The notes beneath the pieces are model-generated. The model did not search any database. It had not been told where the DNA came from and was given only the letters and a program-made list of their open reading frames with translations. Both the position numbers and the translations under genes were made by a program. This document shows positions 20,815 through 30,093 of a DNA stretch of 48,705 nucleotides, one piece after another. The stretch comes from Bacteroides sp. SM23_62_1 (GTDB lineage Bacteria > Bacteroidota > Bacteroidia > Bacteroidales > SM23-62). The stretch is taken from contig LJUQ01000030.1 in assembly GCA_001304505.1 (NCBI GenBank), forward strand, positions 1-48,705. The letters run 5' to 3'. Each line of letters starts with the position of its first letter. The stretch's first letter is position 1.

Positions 20815-22405
20815 ATGGATAGGCTTCAACTAAGAATATTGATTTTGGTAATGTTTCTAACAGGATCAGGCTGTTATTTAAGCGGGCAGCTATCCCAGGG
20901 AGGCAGGCCACTTGAGAATGAGGAATCTCTGAAATCGACGATACCTATCATAGATATTGTTTCAGCTCCTCTCGAACAGCTTTTAATGGAAGGAGAGAAG
21001 AAAAGCGAAAAACTGAAACGCCTGTATTTTGCTAAGAATTTTGATTTGCATGTAAATCCTCAAAATTCCGGTCGATGGATTATTCATCCTGACGGTTACA
21101 GGATCTGGCAATTAGGCATACGGTCGAAAGGAGCCTGTTCTCTGGGGGTAATTTTCAGCAAATTCCATCTTGAAGGGAATGCACGGCTGTTTATTTATAA
21201 TGAGGAAAGGAAAGTTATTCTTGGTGCATTTACGAATCAAAATAATAAAATGACAGATATATTGCCAGTTTCTCATGTGCCGGGGGATTGCATTTTTATT
21301 CACCTTGAGGTTCCCTGGGCGCAGGATGAATATGGTGAAATTGTAATTGGCGAAGTGGCCCATGCCTACCTGCCTGTCATTGTAGACCAGTCAATAAAAG
21401 ATGGAAGGTATGAGAGCTGTTTGCAGGATATCAGTTAATAATACCAAATGGTGCACAGGTGTTCTTTTAAATACACCGGATCTGACGCCTGAACCATATA
21501 TATTAACCGTTGCTCATTGTATCGGAAGCCAGAATGAAGCCAGCAAATCAATCTTTTATTTTAATTATGAAAGCCCGGAATGCGATGGCCCCGATGGTTC
21601 AATAAATCATTCCATATCAGGATCGCAACTGATTGCCACCGGTGATACGTTGGGTGATAATCTGAACAGGGATAGCCTCGATTTCAGCCTGGTGAAATTA
21701 ACCGTTACTCCACCCGATAGTTTCAGTGTATTCCTTGCCGGCTGGAACCGGGATACCACCGCGGCATCACAGACTGCTTCAATCCATCATCCTCATGGAG
21801 ATGTTAAAAAAATCTCTTTCGATTATGATAAACCTGTAACAAGCTATCATACACCGAATTACTACCCTGATTATGTGGATTTCTCACACTGGAGAATTAT
21901 TCAATGGGATCTTGCTACCACCGAAATGGGATCATCAGGAGCCCCGCTATTTGACCAGAATAAGCGTGTTGTGGGAATTCTTACAGGGGGGGAAGCAAGA
22001 TGTGTATCGTCGGTAGATGATTATTATACAAAGATTGATTATGCGTGGGATTATTATACAAGTCCGCTGAAACATTTAAAGACATGGCTTGATCCAACAA
22101 ATTCCGGGGTAATTGCAATTGATGGAAGGGATTTTATCAATTCAGCAGAGGATTATCAGCAGGAACAAGTACAAATTTACCCAAATCCAGGGAGTGGAAG
22201 ATATTTGATCAATCCGGGCCAACCCTTCCAAGGTACTATTTTAATCAATGTTTTTTCACTTGCCGGAGAAATTATTTTCACGGATAAAATATTACACCCC
22301 GGCCTATATGAATTGAACCTGAATAACCATACGCCGGGATTATATATTGTCAGACTTATATTCCCTGACCGAATCTATACAGCAAAAATTATTCTTCAGC
22401 CCTGA
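20815..22405 (+). pseudogene. Secreted trypsin-like serine protease with T9SS domain, reading frame disrupted
   Basis: Two frames together make one protease of about 530 residues. Frame 1 (20815-21438) has a signal peptide and the propeptide-like domain ending VIGEVAHAYLPVIVDQSIKD. Frame 2 (21401-22405) has the catalytic domain: WCTGVLLN, His in TVAHC, Asp in DSLDFSLVKL and Ser in TEMGSSGAPLF. A T9SS sorting domain (QVQIYPNPGSGRYLIN) follows. The switch must occur between 21398 and 21438. Removing one A from GGAAGG at about 21403-21408 would join DG-G-MRAVCRISVNN smoothly. So it is a +1 frame change: a recent mutation, a sequencing error, or less likely programmed. Family: lysyl-endopeptidase-like secreted proteases. 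It separates btuG from btuF and has repeats on both sides. Confidence 0.8.
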
Positions 22406-22424
22406 ATAATTATAATATTCTAAC

Positions 22425-22525
22425 CACATAGGACACCAAGGTTAGCACAAAGGAACTCAAAGGTTCAAATATAGAATCCTTTGTGTTACTTCAAGCATTT
22501 CTTTACAGTCCTTTGCGGTTTAATA
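22425..22525. repeat. Element E: imperfect inverted repeat of CACAAAGGA type
   Basis: GGTTAGCACAAAGGAACTC and AAAGG on one side face CCTTTGTGTTAC and GTCCTTTGCGG on the other. This forms an imperfect hairpin between the protease and btuF. It is similar in style to elements A and B. It marks the right border of the protease. Confidence 0.5.
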
Positions 22526-22554
22526 AAAAGTATTGGAAATTCATTTTTACACCT

Positions 22555-23736
22555 GTGAAAAATAAATCAGGGTTTCACATAATCAAAATACCGGTTTTGT
22601 TTAATGCTGTCATATGCATCATAATCTTGCTACACTCCTGTAAAGATAAAAGTGGGAGTCTATTAAAAAAGGATGCTGCGGCACCGGGAATAATCGAAAT
22701 CAAATATGCACAGGGATTTAACATTGAGGATTTTGGGAGCTACAAGATCATCCGGATCTATAATCCCTGGCAGAGGCTTAATGGAAAAAGCATTACATAT
22801 CTTCTCGGAAGCAATGGTTCAGAAATACCATCATCCATAGCCTGTGATATGAAGATTAATATCCCTGTACAACGCGTTATTTGTATGTCCACAACTCACA
22901 TTGCCATGATTGGAGCATTGAATAAACTGGAAACGGTTAAAGGTATTTCAGGAAAACAATATATTACCAATGACTGGATTCAAACCAGGATTGAGAATGG
23001 TCAGGTTGTAGATGTTGGATATGAGCAGAGCATAAACTATGAGCTGATACTTTTGTTAAAGCCTGATCTGATCATCATGTATGGTGTCACCGGTGAGGTA
23101 TCAGGAATTTTGAACAGGTTAACATCGCTGGGTATTCCTGTAATGTTAAATGCAGAATATCTTGAAACGGCACCATTGGCCAAAATGGAATGGATAAAGG
23201 TTATTGCATGTTTATATAATGAACTTGATGCAGCAATAAAAATTTTTCACGAGGTTGAAATTGAATATAATGAATTAAAAAATTTAACTGAAGGGGTTGA
23301 CATAAAACCGGAAGTATTATCGGGGCTCCCATGGAAAAATACATGGTGGATTCCCGGTGGGAGATCATTTGCAGCTGCTTTTATCAGGGATGCTGGTGGG
23401 AAGTATGTCTGGGAAGAGGATACAAGCCGGGAGGCCATACCAATGGATCTGGAAGCGGTATTTTTACGGGCCGGTCAGGCGGATATCTGGATAAATTCAG
23501 GATCTGCCGGATCAATCCGGGAGATAATAAATACCGATCAACGCTTACAATATTTCAGGCCATATATTGAAAAGACAATTTATAATAATAATGCGAGGTT
23601 AAATGCATCCGGGGGGAATGACTACTGGGAATCCGGAGTGATCAATCCGCATATTATCCTGAAAGATCTGATCTGTATCTTTCATCCGGAAATACTGCCG
23701 GATCATGAACTAGTATATTACAGAAAAATAGAATAA
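22555..23736 (+). CDS. btuF: Periplasmic corrinoid-binding lipoprotein of ABC importer
   Basis: 393 residues from a GTG at 22555, chosen because it gives a lipoprotein signal (MKNKSGFHIIKIPVLFNA...LLHSC, Cys29). A further upstream GTG at 22483 would add 24 residues read from repeat element E. The fold is a class III substrate-binding protein: VQRVICMSTTHIAMIGALN, KPDLIIMYG, then PWKNTWWIPGGRSFAAAFIRD, and a terminal region with ASGGNDYWESGVINPHIIL. The residues after Cys29 are KDKSG, without the acidic run of the surface lipoproteins, which fits a periplasmic place. It would hand corrinoid to BtuCD encoded downstream. Confidence 0.88.
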   Translation: MKNKSGFHIIKIPVLFNAVICIIILLHSCKDKSGSLLKKDAAAPGIIEIKYAQGFNIEDFGSYKIIRIYNPWQRLNGKSITYLLGSNGSEIPSSIACDMKINIPVQRVICMSTTHIAMIGALNKLETVKGISGKQYITNDWIQTRIENGQVVDVGYEQSINYELILLLKPDLIIMYGVTGEVSGILNRLTSLGIPVMLNAEYLETAPLAKMEWIKVIACLYNELDAAIKIFHEVEIEYNELKNLTEGVDIKPEVLSGLPWKNTWWIPGGRSFAAAFIRDAGGKYVWEEDTSREAIPMDLEAVFLRAGQADIWINSGSAGSIREIINTDQRLQYFRPYIEKTIYNNNARLNASGGNDYWESGVINPHIILKDLICIFHPEILPDHELVYYRKIE

Positions 23737-23832
23737 TGGATTTTGTTGACAGGTTAAAATAGAAGATTGTTACTGACAATCGCTCAAAAGACAGATTTTA
23801 TTTATCTTTACACGACGGATAAAATTACTATC

Positions 23833-24102
23833 ATGCCCAGCATCAGAGAACTAAAGGATGAGATTAATACAATTGCCCATGAGCTTATAAACGAATGTTA
23901 CATGCACAGGCATTTCCATCCCACAAAAAATGGGGAAGTTAATAAAGTAATAAGTGAAATTATCAGGATGAGGACGGATCTGATTTATCGTGTCAACCAC
24001 CCCGAAGGTAAAGAGGATCCTAAAATACTCAGGATTTATTATAAAAAGATCCGGGAGGATATGGGGAAGATGGGTCGTCTGATTGATAAGTTAAAATCAT
24101 AA
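23833..24102 (+). CDS. Small conserved hypothetical cytosolic protein between btuF and btuC
   Basis: 89 residues from the ATG at 23833 (MPSIRELKDEINTIAHELIN). An upstream start at 23767 adds 22 residues that do not look coding. It is highly charged and predicted all-helical. His/Cys-containing ECYMHRHFHPTKNGEVNKVI is followed by SEIIRMRTDLIYRVNHPEGK and a basic tail. I recall similar small proteins as widespread hypotheticals in Bacteroidota; no function is known to me. It lies 96 bases after btuF and 36 before btuC, so it may be co-transcribed with the importer. Confidence 0.75.
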   Translation: MPSIRELKDEINTIAHELINECYMHRHFHPTKNGEVNKVISEIIRMRTDLIYRVNHPEGKEDPKILRIYYKKIREDMGKMGRLIDKLKS

Positions 24103-24138
24103 TTAATTTCAGTTATCCATATCTAACAATTGATATAA

Positions 24139-25203
24139 TTGACCACCGGCCGGCAGAATGATGAATCGAAAAGCTTTTTAAAGCATACCTTCTTATTTCT
24201 TTCCCTGGCAATTCTAATGTTTCTTCTATTCATTACCGATATATTCACAGGTTCGGTAGCTATTCCATTGACTGAAATATTGAATTCGTTGTTTTCAGGA
24301 AATACGTTGAAACCTGAATGGGCAACAATACTGTTGGATTTCAGGCTACCTAAAGCACTTACAGCTGTTATTGCAGGAACAGCATTATCAGTCAGCGGAC
24401 TGGAGATGCAGACATATTTCAGGAATCCTCTTGCCGGGCCATTTGTCCTGGGTATAAGCGCAGGAGCCAGCCTTGGTGTGGCGATACTGGTTATGGGTAT
24501 TTCCCTGTTCACAGGATCCGTTTTAATCTCTGCGGGTACCCAGTGGTCCGTCGCAATTGCTTCATGGGCGGGGTCCGGGTTGGTCCTTTTACTCATCCTG
24601 GCTGTTTCATTGCGTATTAAGGATAATACAACCATATTAATCCTGGGCATTCTTTTCGGAAGTATTACGCTGGCTATTGTAAGTATTTTGCAATACAGCT
24701 CCAGTGAATCGGAGGTTAAAGCATTTATCATATGGACCCTTGGCAGCCTGGGTAATGTAACAGGTCCGCAGCTCCGGATAATGATTATCAGTGTAGCAGC
24801 AGGTTTGCTCATCGCTCTTTTCGCCATCAAAGGAATGAATGTTTTACTTCTCGGTGAGCAATATACGTTGACGATGGGAATTAATATTCGGCTGATCCGG
24901 ATCTTAATATTTACCAGCACCAGTATCCTTGCCGGTACAATAACGGCATTCTGTGGTCCAATAGGATTTATAGGAATTGCTGTTCCTCATATTGCCAGGA
25001 TCATATTCCAGTCGTCCAACCACAGGATATTACTTCCGGGAACACTCTTGCTTGGCTCCTCAATCATGTTAATCAGTGATATTATATCTCACTTACCCGG
25101 ATCAAAGCAAATATTGCCAATCAATTCAGTAACAGCCATCATTGGAATACCGGTAGTTGTTTGGATCATAGTAAAAAAACAGCGTTTGGTAACCCTTGCT
25201 TAA
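24139..25203 (+). CDS. btuC: Cobalamin ABC transporter permease, FecCD/BtuC family
   Basis: Inner-membrane permease, 354 residues with about ten hydrophobic segments. Start TTG at 24139; no ATG is available before the first membrane segment (HTFLFLSLAILMFLLFI). Family motifs seen: LDFRLPKALTAVIAGTALSV, SGLEMQTYFRNPLAGPFVLG, SAGASLGVAI and FCGPIGFIGIAVPHIAR, the last being the loop that contacts the ATPase. The btuD GTG follows its stop codon directly. Substrate (corrinoid rather than ferric siderophore or haem) is inferred from the riboswitch. Confidence 0.9.
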   Translation: MTTGRQNDESKSFLKHTFLFLSLAILMFLLFITDIFTGSVAIPLTEILNSLFSGNTLKPEWATILLDFRLPKALTAVIAGTALSVSGLEMQTYFRNPLAGPFVLGISAGASLGVAILVMGISLFTGSVLISAGTQWSVAIASWAGSGLVLLLILAVSLRIKDNTTILILGILFGSITLAIVSILQYSSSESEVKAFIIWTLGSLGNVTGPQLRIMIISVAAGLLIALFAIKGMNVLLLGEQYTLTMGINIRLIRILIFTSTSILAGTITAFCGPIGFIGIAVPHIARIIFQSSNHRILLPGTLLLGSSIMLISDIISHLPGSKQILPINSVTAIIGIPVVVWIIVKKQRLVTLA

Positions 25204-26226
25204 GTGAGTAATGAACAGAAACATATCGTTAGGCTTGAAAACCTGAAAGCAGGTTATAAGAAAGGGAGGTCAAAAATCTCTTTGCTTGAATCGGTAAATA
25301 TTGAAGTTCACCCAGGAGAACTTATTGCATTGATAGGACGGAATGGTTCCGGTAAAAGCACACTCCTGCGGACATTATGTGGTCTTCAGGAACCACTTTC
25401 CGGAAATGTGCTCCTTTATCATACATATATAAGAAAATATGCGATATCTGAAAGGGCAAGAAAGATTGCATATGTTTCGACAGATACGATCCATGCCGGC
25501 CATATGAAGGTGAAAGATCTGGTAGCATTGGGCCGTACACCATATACAGGATGGCTGGGTAAACTTTCATGGGAAGATAACGCAATCGTTTTGGAAGCAA
25601 TGGAAGGGGTAGGGATTGTTGATAAACAGCATGAATTCATCGATGAGATAAGTGATGGGGAACGCCAGAGAACAATGATAGCCAGAGCCCTGGCACAGAA
25701 CACAGAACTGATCTATCTGGATGAACCAACTGCATTCCTTGACGTCATTAACCGCTTTGAAATCTTTCACCTTTTGCAATACCTTACCCGTGATAAAGGT
25801 AAAACGATCATTTTTTCCACACATGACATTCATGCTGCCCTGGCTGAAGCTGATGGGATCTGGCTGATAGAAAATAAAAATATCAAATACGGAGCCCCGG
25901 AAGACCTGATACTCTCCGGTGAACTGGAGGGCATCTTCAATACAGAAAAGGTACAATTTGATCAGAGAAATGCAAGTTTTACAATTAAGAAAATATTTGG
26001 AGATACAATCGGTCTGGAAGGTGATGAATCAATCGAAAAAGAATGGACTGCAAAGGCTCTTGAAAGGTTGGGTTACAGGATTGAAAAGGATAAGGACAAA
26101 ATCCCATCTGTACATGTTCTTAAATCGGGAGAAAAAACAATCTGGAAACTACAAAAAAAATCCGGTTCTGTTGAATTGAAAAATATTTATGAATTATCTT
26201 TACATTTAAGGAAGATGTTGAACTAA
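25204..26226 (+). CDS. btuD: Cobalamin ABC transporter ATP-binding protein
   Basis: 340-residue ATPase powering BtuC. Start GTG immediately after the btuC stop. Walker A GRNGSGKST (45-53), signature ISDGERQRT (149-157; variant of LSGGQ), Walker B LIYLDE (169-174), and switch His207 in FSTHDIH are all present. After the nucleotide-binding domain (to about 255) there is an extra C-terminal domain of about 80 residues. It includes EKEWTAKALERLGYRIEK, a feature I recall in Bacteroidota iron/cobalamin ATPases and of unknown role. Translational coupling to btuC is likely. Confidence 0.92.
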   Translation: MSNEQKHIVRLENLKAGYKKGRSKISLLESVNIEVHPGELIALIGRNGSGKSTLLRTLCGLQEPLSGNVLLYHTYIRKYAISERARKIAYVSTDTIHAGHMKVKDLVALGRTPYTGWLGKLSWEDNAIVLEAMEGVGIVDKQHEFIDEISDGERQRTMIARALAQNTELIYLDEPTAFLDVINRFEIFHLLQYLTRDKGKTIIFSTHDIHAALAEADGIWLIENKNIKYGAPEDLILSGELEGIFNTEKVQFDQRNASFTIKKIFGDTIGLEGDESIEKEWTAKALERLGYRIEKDKDKIPSVHVLKSGEKTIWKLQKKSGSVELKNIYELSLHLRKMLN

Positions 26227-26237
26227 AACATAAAAAA

Positions 26238-26456
26238 ATGGGCAATTCAATTAAAAGGATTATATCTTATTTACTGATCGGTGTCATTCTGGTTTTTACC
26301 ATCATCGCACTCCTAGGCATCTGGGAAATCATCGAGCTGCAAGAAGTAATTCGCAAAATGTTCCTTTCCTTAATGGTAATATTTGCAGCCTCTGCTGTGA
26401 TATTATTTATATTCTCAGTAATGATAAAGGATTCTGAGACAAAACCGGAAAAATAG
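26238..26456 (+). CDS. Small two-helix membrane protein at the end of the B12 operon
   Basis: 72 residues with two hydrophobic helices (about 9-28 and 43-63), separated by a short polar loop EIIELQEVIRKM and followed by a charged tail SETKPEK. Start ATG lies 12 bases after the btuD stop, which supports co-transcription. No known family was recognised. It could be a small accessory subunit of the transporter or an unrelated membrane protein. Confidence 0.7.
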   Translation: MGNSIKRIISYLLIGVILVFTIIALLGIWEIIELQEVIRKMFLSLMVIFAASAVILFIFSVMIKDSETKPEK

Positions 26457-26884
26457 AGGATTGATCTGCAAGTCCTTTTCTTTCAAGAATCTTTAGTGTT
26501 CGACCCGGTTGGTAACCGGACTTTTCAGCCGGCCATCATTTTTTTCCGGGGGGCTGTGTCATAATATAGCAATGATGGATTGAAACCGATTAGAATGAAT
26601 TTAAAGGCTTCTCGCAGATTATGCCACAGATTTCGCAGGAGTTTAAAATCAACCTATTAAATTCTAAAGGATCTGCGGGAAATAATTTATTTTATCCAAT
26701 TTAATCCATTGATGTTTAGCTACGACACCGCCCCCGACTAAATAAATTTGTGATAATACTTCTGTATAAGAATATATTTGATCATTTTATATATTGTATT
26801 CAATCGGCTTAAGTTTTCCAACTTATCGGATACCTATAAATCTGACTTTCCACCCCGCGACAGGCATCCTCACGAAAAAAACAA
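26457..26884. repeat. Spacer with a short hairpin and element C (terminal inverted repeats)
   Basis: A hairpin CCGGTT-GGT-AACCGG is at 26505-26519. Element C spans 26547-26736, with ends CGGGGGGCTGTGTC and GACACCGCCCCCG in inverted orientation. Inside it are AAGGCTTCTCGCAGATT (shared with element D) and the facing GGATCTGCGGGAAA. The spacer separates convergent genes (small membrane protein and glycosyltransferase), so it may end transcription from both sides. Nothing was recognised in 26760-26884. Confidence 0.6.
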
Positions 26885-28000
26885 TTAAATCATATCAATT
26901 ATCTTCTGCGCATTTGCTTTGTTTGAATAATCCCTTTTAAGGGCCATATCTCTTGTTTGAATTTCCTCTTCCGTGAATGGAACTTCCATAAGTTCATTGA
27001 TCCTGTCCCGCATTCTACGAGGATTTTGTTCTATGTGGCACAGGTTTTCCAGGCCACTGTTTTGAACGGATTCAGGATTTGTTAGACAGTGTCGTCCATT
27101 AAATAATGCAGCCAGAAGTTTCAGTTTTATCCCTGTGAATTGAAATGAATGTATGAGATTAATCTGGGCCTGCTGAACCAGCTGAAACATTTCAGAATCA
27201 TTGGGATTTGCATGAAGAGTGATGTGATCGTTTTGTTTCACAATCTTAAGAAGCCTCCGGGCTGGATTTTTCCCTGCAATGATTACCCGGAAGGGGATGT
27301 TACCCACTACGTTGTTTATAAGATATTCAACCGATGAAATGTTTGCTGCAACAGACAAATCACCATGAACCAGAATATATTCTCCCTTACCGGGTAAACT
27401 ATTGATCTCTGCATTTGGATGAAATGGTGGAAGGTGAAATATTTTGTACCCTCGTGAACCGAAATAATCAGCATCAGAAGCTGAAATTGCAGCAATATTT
27501 ATATGCCCTGGAAGGTTATATTCATAACGCTTCAGTTTGCCTGATTCAGTTAAAAAGAATAATTTATTTACCAGAGATGATTCAGCGATGGCCAATCCCA
27601 GGTAATATTTATGTTCGATATTATGTGTACGCAATATCAGTAACTTATTTTGCAGACCGGTATTTCTGATGAAATAGCTCGTATGGATCCCCTCAAATAA
27701 AACAGGATAGGGGTCGCTGGTCAGATTTCTCAGGAGTTCAGAGGATGAGCGTGTTACGACGATATAGGGCAGGGCATTCAGATAATAGTGAAATCCTGAA
27801 CGCCTTTCATAATAAAATATTTCTTTGCATAGCTGTTCAAGCTCCGGGCTTTTGTTGCGACCGTATTGATAGCAATGCAGGATAACTTCCACACCAAGCT
27901 CCTTCAGTGCTTTCACCTTATAGAATATATCTATAACCCCGCCATAATCAGGTGGATAGGGTACGTTAAAGGCTACGATATGTAAAACCTTTTTGTGAAT
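26885..28000 (-). CDS. Glycosyltransferase (GT-B type) with non-canonical start
   Basis: About 371-residue cytosolic glycosyltransferase. A GTG at 27916 would begin at KALKELGVEVILHCY, in the middle of the first Rossmann unit. Reading upstream in the same frame gives KKVLHIVAFNVPYPPDYGGV and IDIFYK, an obvious N-terminal beta strand and glycine loop, before three TAA stops at about 28034-28042. No ATG, GTG or TTG exists in that stretch. ATT at 28000 (or CTG at 28033) is the likely start. The C-terminal half has ILVHGDLSVAANISSVEYLI and TGIKLKLLAALFNGRHCLTN, like GT4 enzymes. Acceptor unknown; no cell-wall cluster adjoins it. Confidence 0.75.
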   Translation of the reverse strand: MHKKVLHIVAFNVPYPPDYGGVIDIFYKVKALKELGVEVILHCYQYGRNKSPELEQLCKEIFYYERRSGFHYYLNALPYIVVTRSSSELLRNLTSDPYPVLFEGIHTSYFIRNTGLQNKLLILRTHNIEHKYYLGLAIAESSLVNKLFFLTESGKLKRYEYNLPGHINIAAISASDADYFGSRGYKIFHLPPFHPNAEINSLPGKGEYILVHGDLSVAANISSVEYLINNVVGNIPFRVIIAGKNPARRLLKIVKQNDHITLHANPNDSEMFQLVQQAQINLIHSFQFTGIKLKLLAALFNGRHCLTNPESVQNSGLENLCHIEQNPRRMRDRINELMEVPFTEEEIQTRDMALKRDYSNKANAQKIIDMI

Positions 28001-28280
28001 GGTGTTTAGGTTATCAATTAATTTATGTTTCAGTTATTATTAATCTCATGAGAGTCATAAGAAACAAGTTCAGGATGACATGGCCCCAATTTAGGATATA
28101 TCATTTATCCTTTGCATTTTTATATTCATTTCTTGAATCCAGTATCCTTCCATAACCTCAGGCTATTCTTTGCCATAAGATTTTCTTTACACTAATATAG
28201 TCAGTATAATTAAATAAACGTACGTTCATAAAAAGTATGATTTCCGTTTATATGAAATTCCTTTTCACAAATCTTTCAAG

Positions 28281-28288
28281 TATATTTG
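28281..28288 (+). promoter_or_regulatory. Putative -7 box for argS
   Basis: TATATTTG fits TAnnTTTG and lies 21 bases before the preferred argS ATG at 28309, but downstream of another in-frame ATG at 28237. It therefore helps decide the start. No -33 TTTG was found. Confidence 0.5.
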
Positions 28289-28308
28289 TCCGGTTCAAAA
28301 AGTCCGCA

Positions 28309-30093
28309 ATGGAATCATTCATAGATATTCTTGGAGAAAGGATAACAAAAGCAATTGAGGAATTCTATCAGTCAGGAGATATGTCTTCTTCTATTCAACT
28401 GCAGAGAACCCGAAAGGAATTTAAGGGAGATATTACGCTTGTTGTTTTTCCACTTCTTCGCCTGTCAAAAAAATCCCCAGAAGAAACAGGACTTGAAATT
28501 GCCACCTGTTTAAAAGAGAAAATTCCGGAAATAAGAAATTATAATATTGTAAAAGGATTTTTAAACATTGAATTGGATACATATTTCTGGAAAGATGTAT
28601 TATCCGGCTTCTTCAAAAATGAAATTACTGATTTTCTGAGCAAGAATGGGAAAATTTTTGTTGTTGAATATTCATCTCCAAATACCAATAAACCTTTACA
28701 TCTCGGACATATCCGGAACAACCTGATCGGATTCTCCATTTCACGGATTCTTCAGTCTTCAGGTCACAAGGTCATCAAAGTAAATATTGTAAATGATCGC
28801 GGGATCCATATTTGTAAGTCTATGCTGGCATGGATGAAATGGGGACAGGGTGAAACTCCTGAATCTGCAGGTACAAAAGGTGATCACCTTGTTGGGGATT
28901 ATTATGTGAAGTTTGAACAGGAATATAAAAAGCAGGTGGATGCCCTGGTTGAATCGGGAGTGGATAGGGAGCAGGCCATGAAGGAAGCACCTCTCATTCA
29001 GGAAGCCCAGGAACTACTGAGAAAATGGGAGATAAATGATACAGAAACCTGGGCTTTATGGGAAAAAATGAATGGATGGGTATATGATGGATTTGATGAA
29101 ACCTACAAAGCTCTTGGTGTTGACTTTGATAAGATATACTATGAATCAGAAACATACAAGCTTGGCAGGTCTATTGTTCTTGAAGGTGTGAAAAACGGTG
29201 TTTTTCAGAAGAGGGAGGATGGATCAGTTTGGGCAGATATGAGAGACCAGGGATTGGATCAAAAAGTTTTATTACGGAGTGACGGAACCTCTGTTTATAT
29301 TACGCAGGACCTGGGAACTGCACACGAACGTTACCAGGATTATCATTTTGATAAACATATTTATGTTGTTGGGAACGAACAGAATTACCACTTCCAGATG
29401 CTGATAAAGCTATTAGACAAAATGGGATTTCCCTGGGCACATAATCTTTATCATCTTTCTTACGGAATGGTAGAATTGCCATCAGGAAAAATGAAATCAA
29501 GAGAAGGTACGGTTGTGGATGCCGATGATTTAATCGAAGAGATGATAAGGACTGCACGCACAATGTCACAGGAGCTGGGAAAGCTGGATGATTATACAAG
29601 CGAGGAAAAAGAGAATATTTTCAGGATTATTGGACTCGGTGCACTGAAATATTTCATCCTAAAAGTTGATCCTAAAAAGAATATGCTCTTTGACCCGGTA
29701 GAATCGGTTGATTTCAATGGCAATACCGGGCCGTTTATCCAGTATACATACACAAGGATCTGTTCTTTATCAAGAAAGGCGAAAGAACAAAGTCTGGAAC
29801 CATTTCTTTCAGATAATATTATACCTGTTGAAAAGGAAGTTGAGCTGATTAAGCTTATCAGCCAGTATCCTGAAACAGTGGAGTCAGCAGGAAATGAACT
29901 GAATCCTTCACTCATCGCCAACTACGTTTATGAACTGGCAAAAGAGTATAACCAGTACTATCATGATTTTTCTATTCTCAGTGCGGAAACTGAAGAAATC
30001 CGCAAATACAGGCTGTTGTTATCCAGGGTAGTTGGTAACATCATCGAATCCGGAATGTGGCTCCTGGGTATTGAAGTCCCTGAACGTATGTAG
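28309..30093 (+). CDS. argS: Arginyl-tRNA synthetase
   Basis: Charges tRNA-Arg. 594 residues from the ATG at 28309 (MESFIDILGERITKAIEEFY), preferred over an ATG 24 codons earlier because a promoter -7 box lies between them and the family starts here. The N-terminal additional domain (about 1-110) is followed by SSPNTNKPLHLGHIRNN with the HIGH-type motif HLGH (131-134). The KMSKS equivalent is KMKSREGTVVD. The anticodon-binding DALR domain ends the protein (ANYVYELAKEYNQYYHDF). Length is normal for the phylum. Confidence 0.95.
   Translation: MESFIDILGERITKAIEEFYQSGDMSSSIQLQRTRKEFKGDITLVVFPLLRLSKKSPEETGLEIATCLKEKIPEIRNYNIVKGFLNIELDTYFWKDVLSGFFKNEITDFLSKNGKIFVVEYSSPNTNKPLHLGHIRNNLIGFSISRILQSSGHKVIKVNIVNDRGIHICKSMLAWMKWGQGETPESAGTKGDHLVGDYYVKFEQEYKKQVDALVESGVDREQAMKEAPLIQEAQELLRKWEINDTETWALWEKMNGWVYDGFDETYKALGVDFDKIYYESETYKLGRSIVLEGVKNGVFQKREDGSVWADMRDQGLDQKVLLRSDGTSVYITQDLGTAHERYQDYHFDKHIYVVGNEQNYHFQMLIKLLDKMGFPWAHNLYHLSYGMVELPSGKMKSREGTVVDADDLIEEMIRTARTMSQELGKLDDYTSEEKENIFRIIGLGALKYFILKVDPKKNMLFDPVESVDFNGNTGPFIQYTYTRICSLSRKAKEQSLEPFLSDNIIPVEKEVELIKLISQYPETVESAGNELNPSLIANYVYELAKEYNQYYHDFSILSAETEEIRKYRLLLSRVVGNIIESGMWLLGIEVPERM

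Noticed and set aside
20815-22405. Two separate genes for the protease halves
   Set aside because: The halves are the propeptide and catalytic domain of one known layout, they overlap by 38 bases, and the second has no signal peptide.
24123-24920. 265-codon minus-strand frame opposite btuC
   Set aside because: Antisense shadow of a clear permease gene; its product is a Thr/Ile/Asn-rich reading without a domain.
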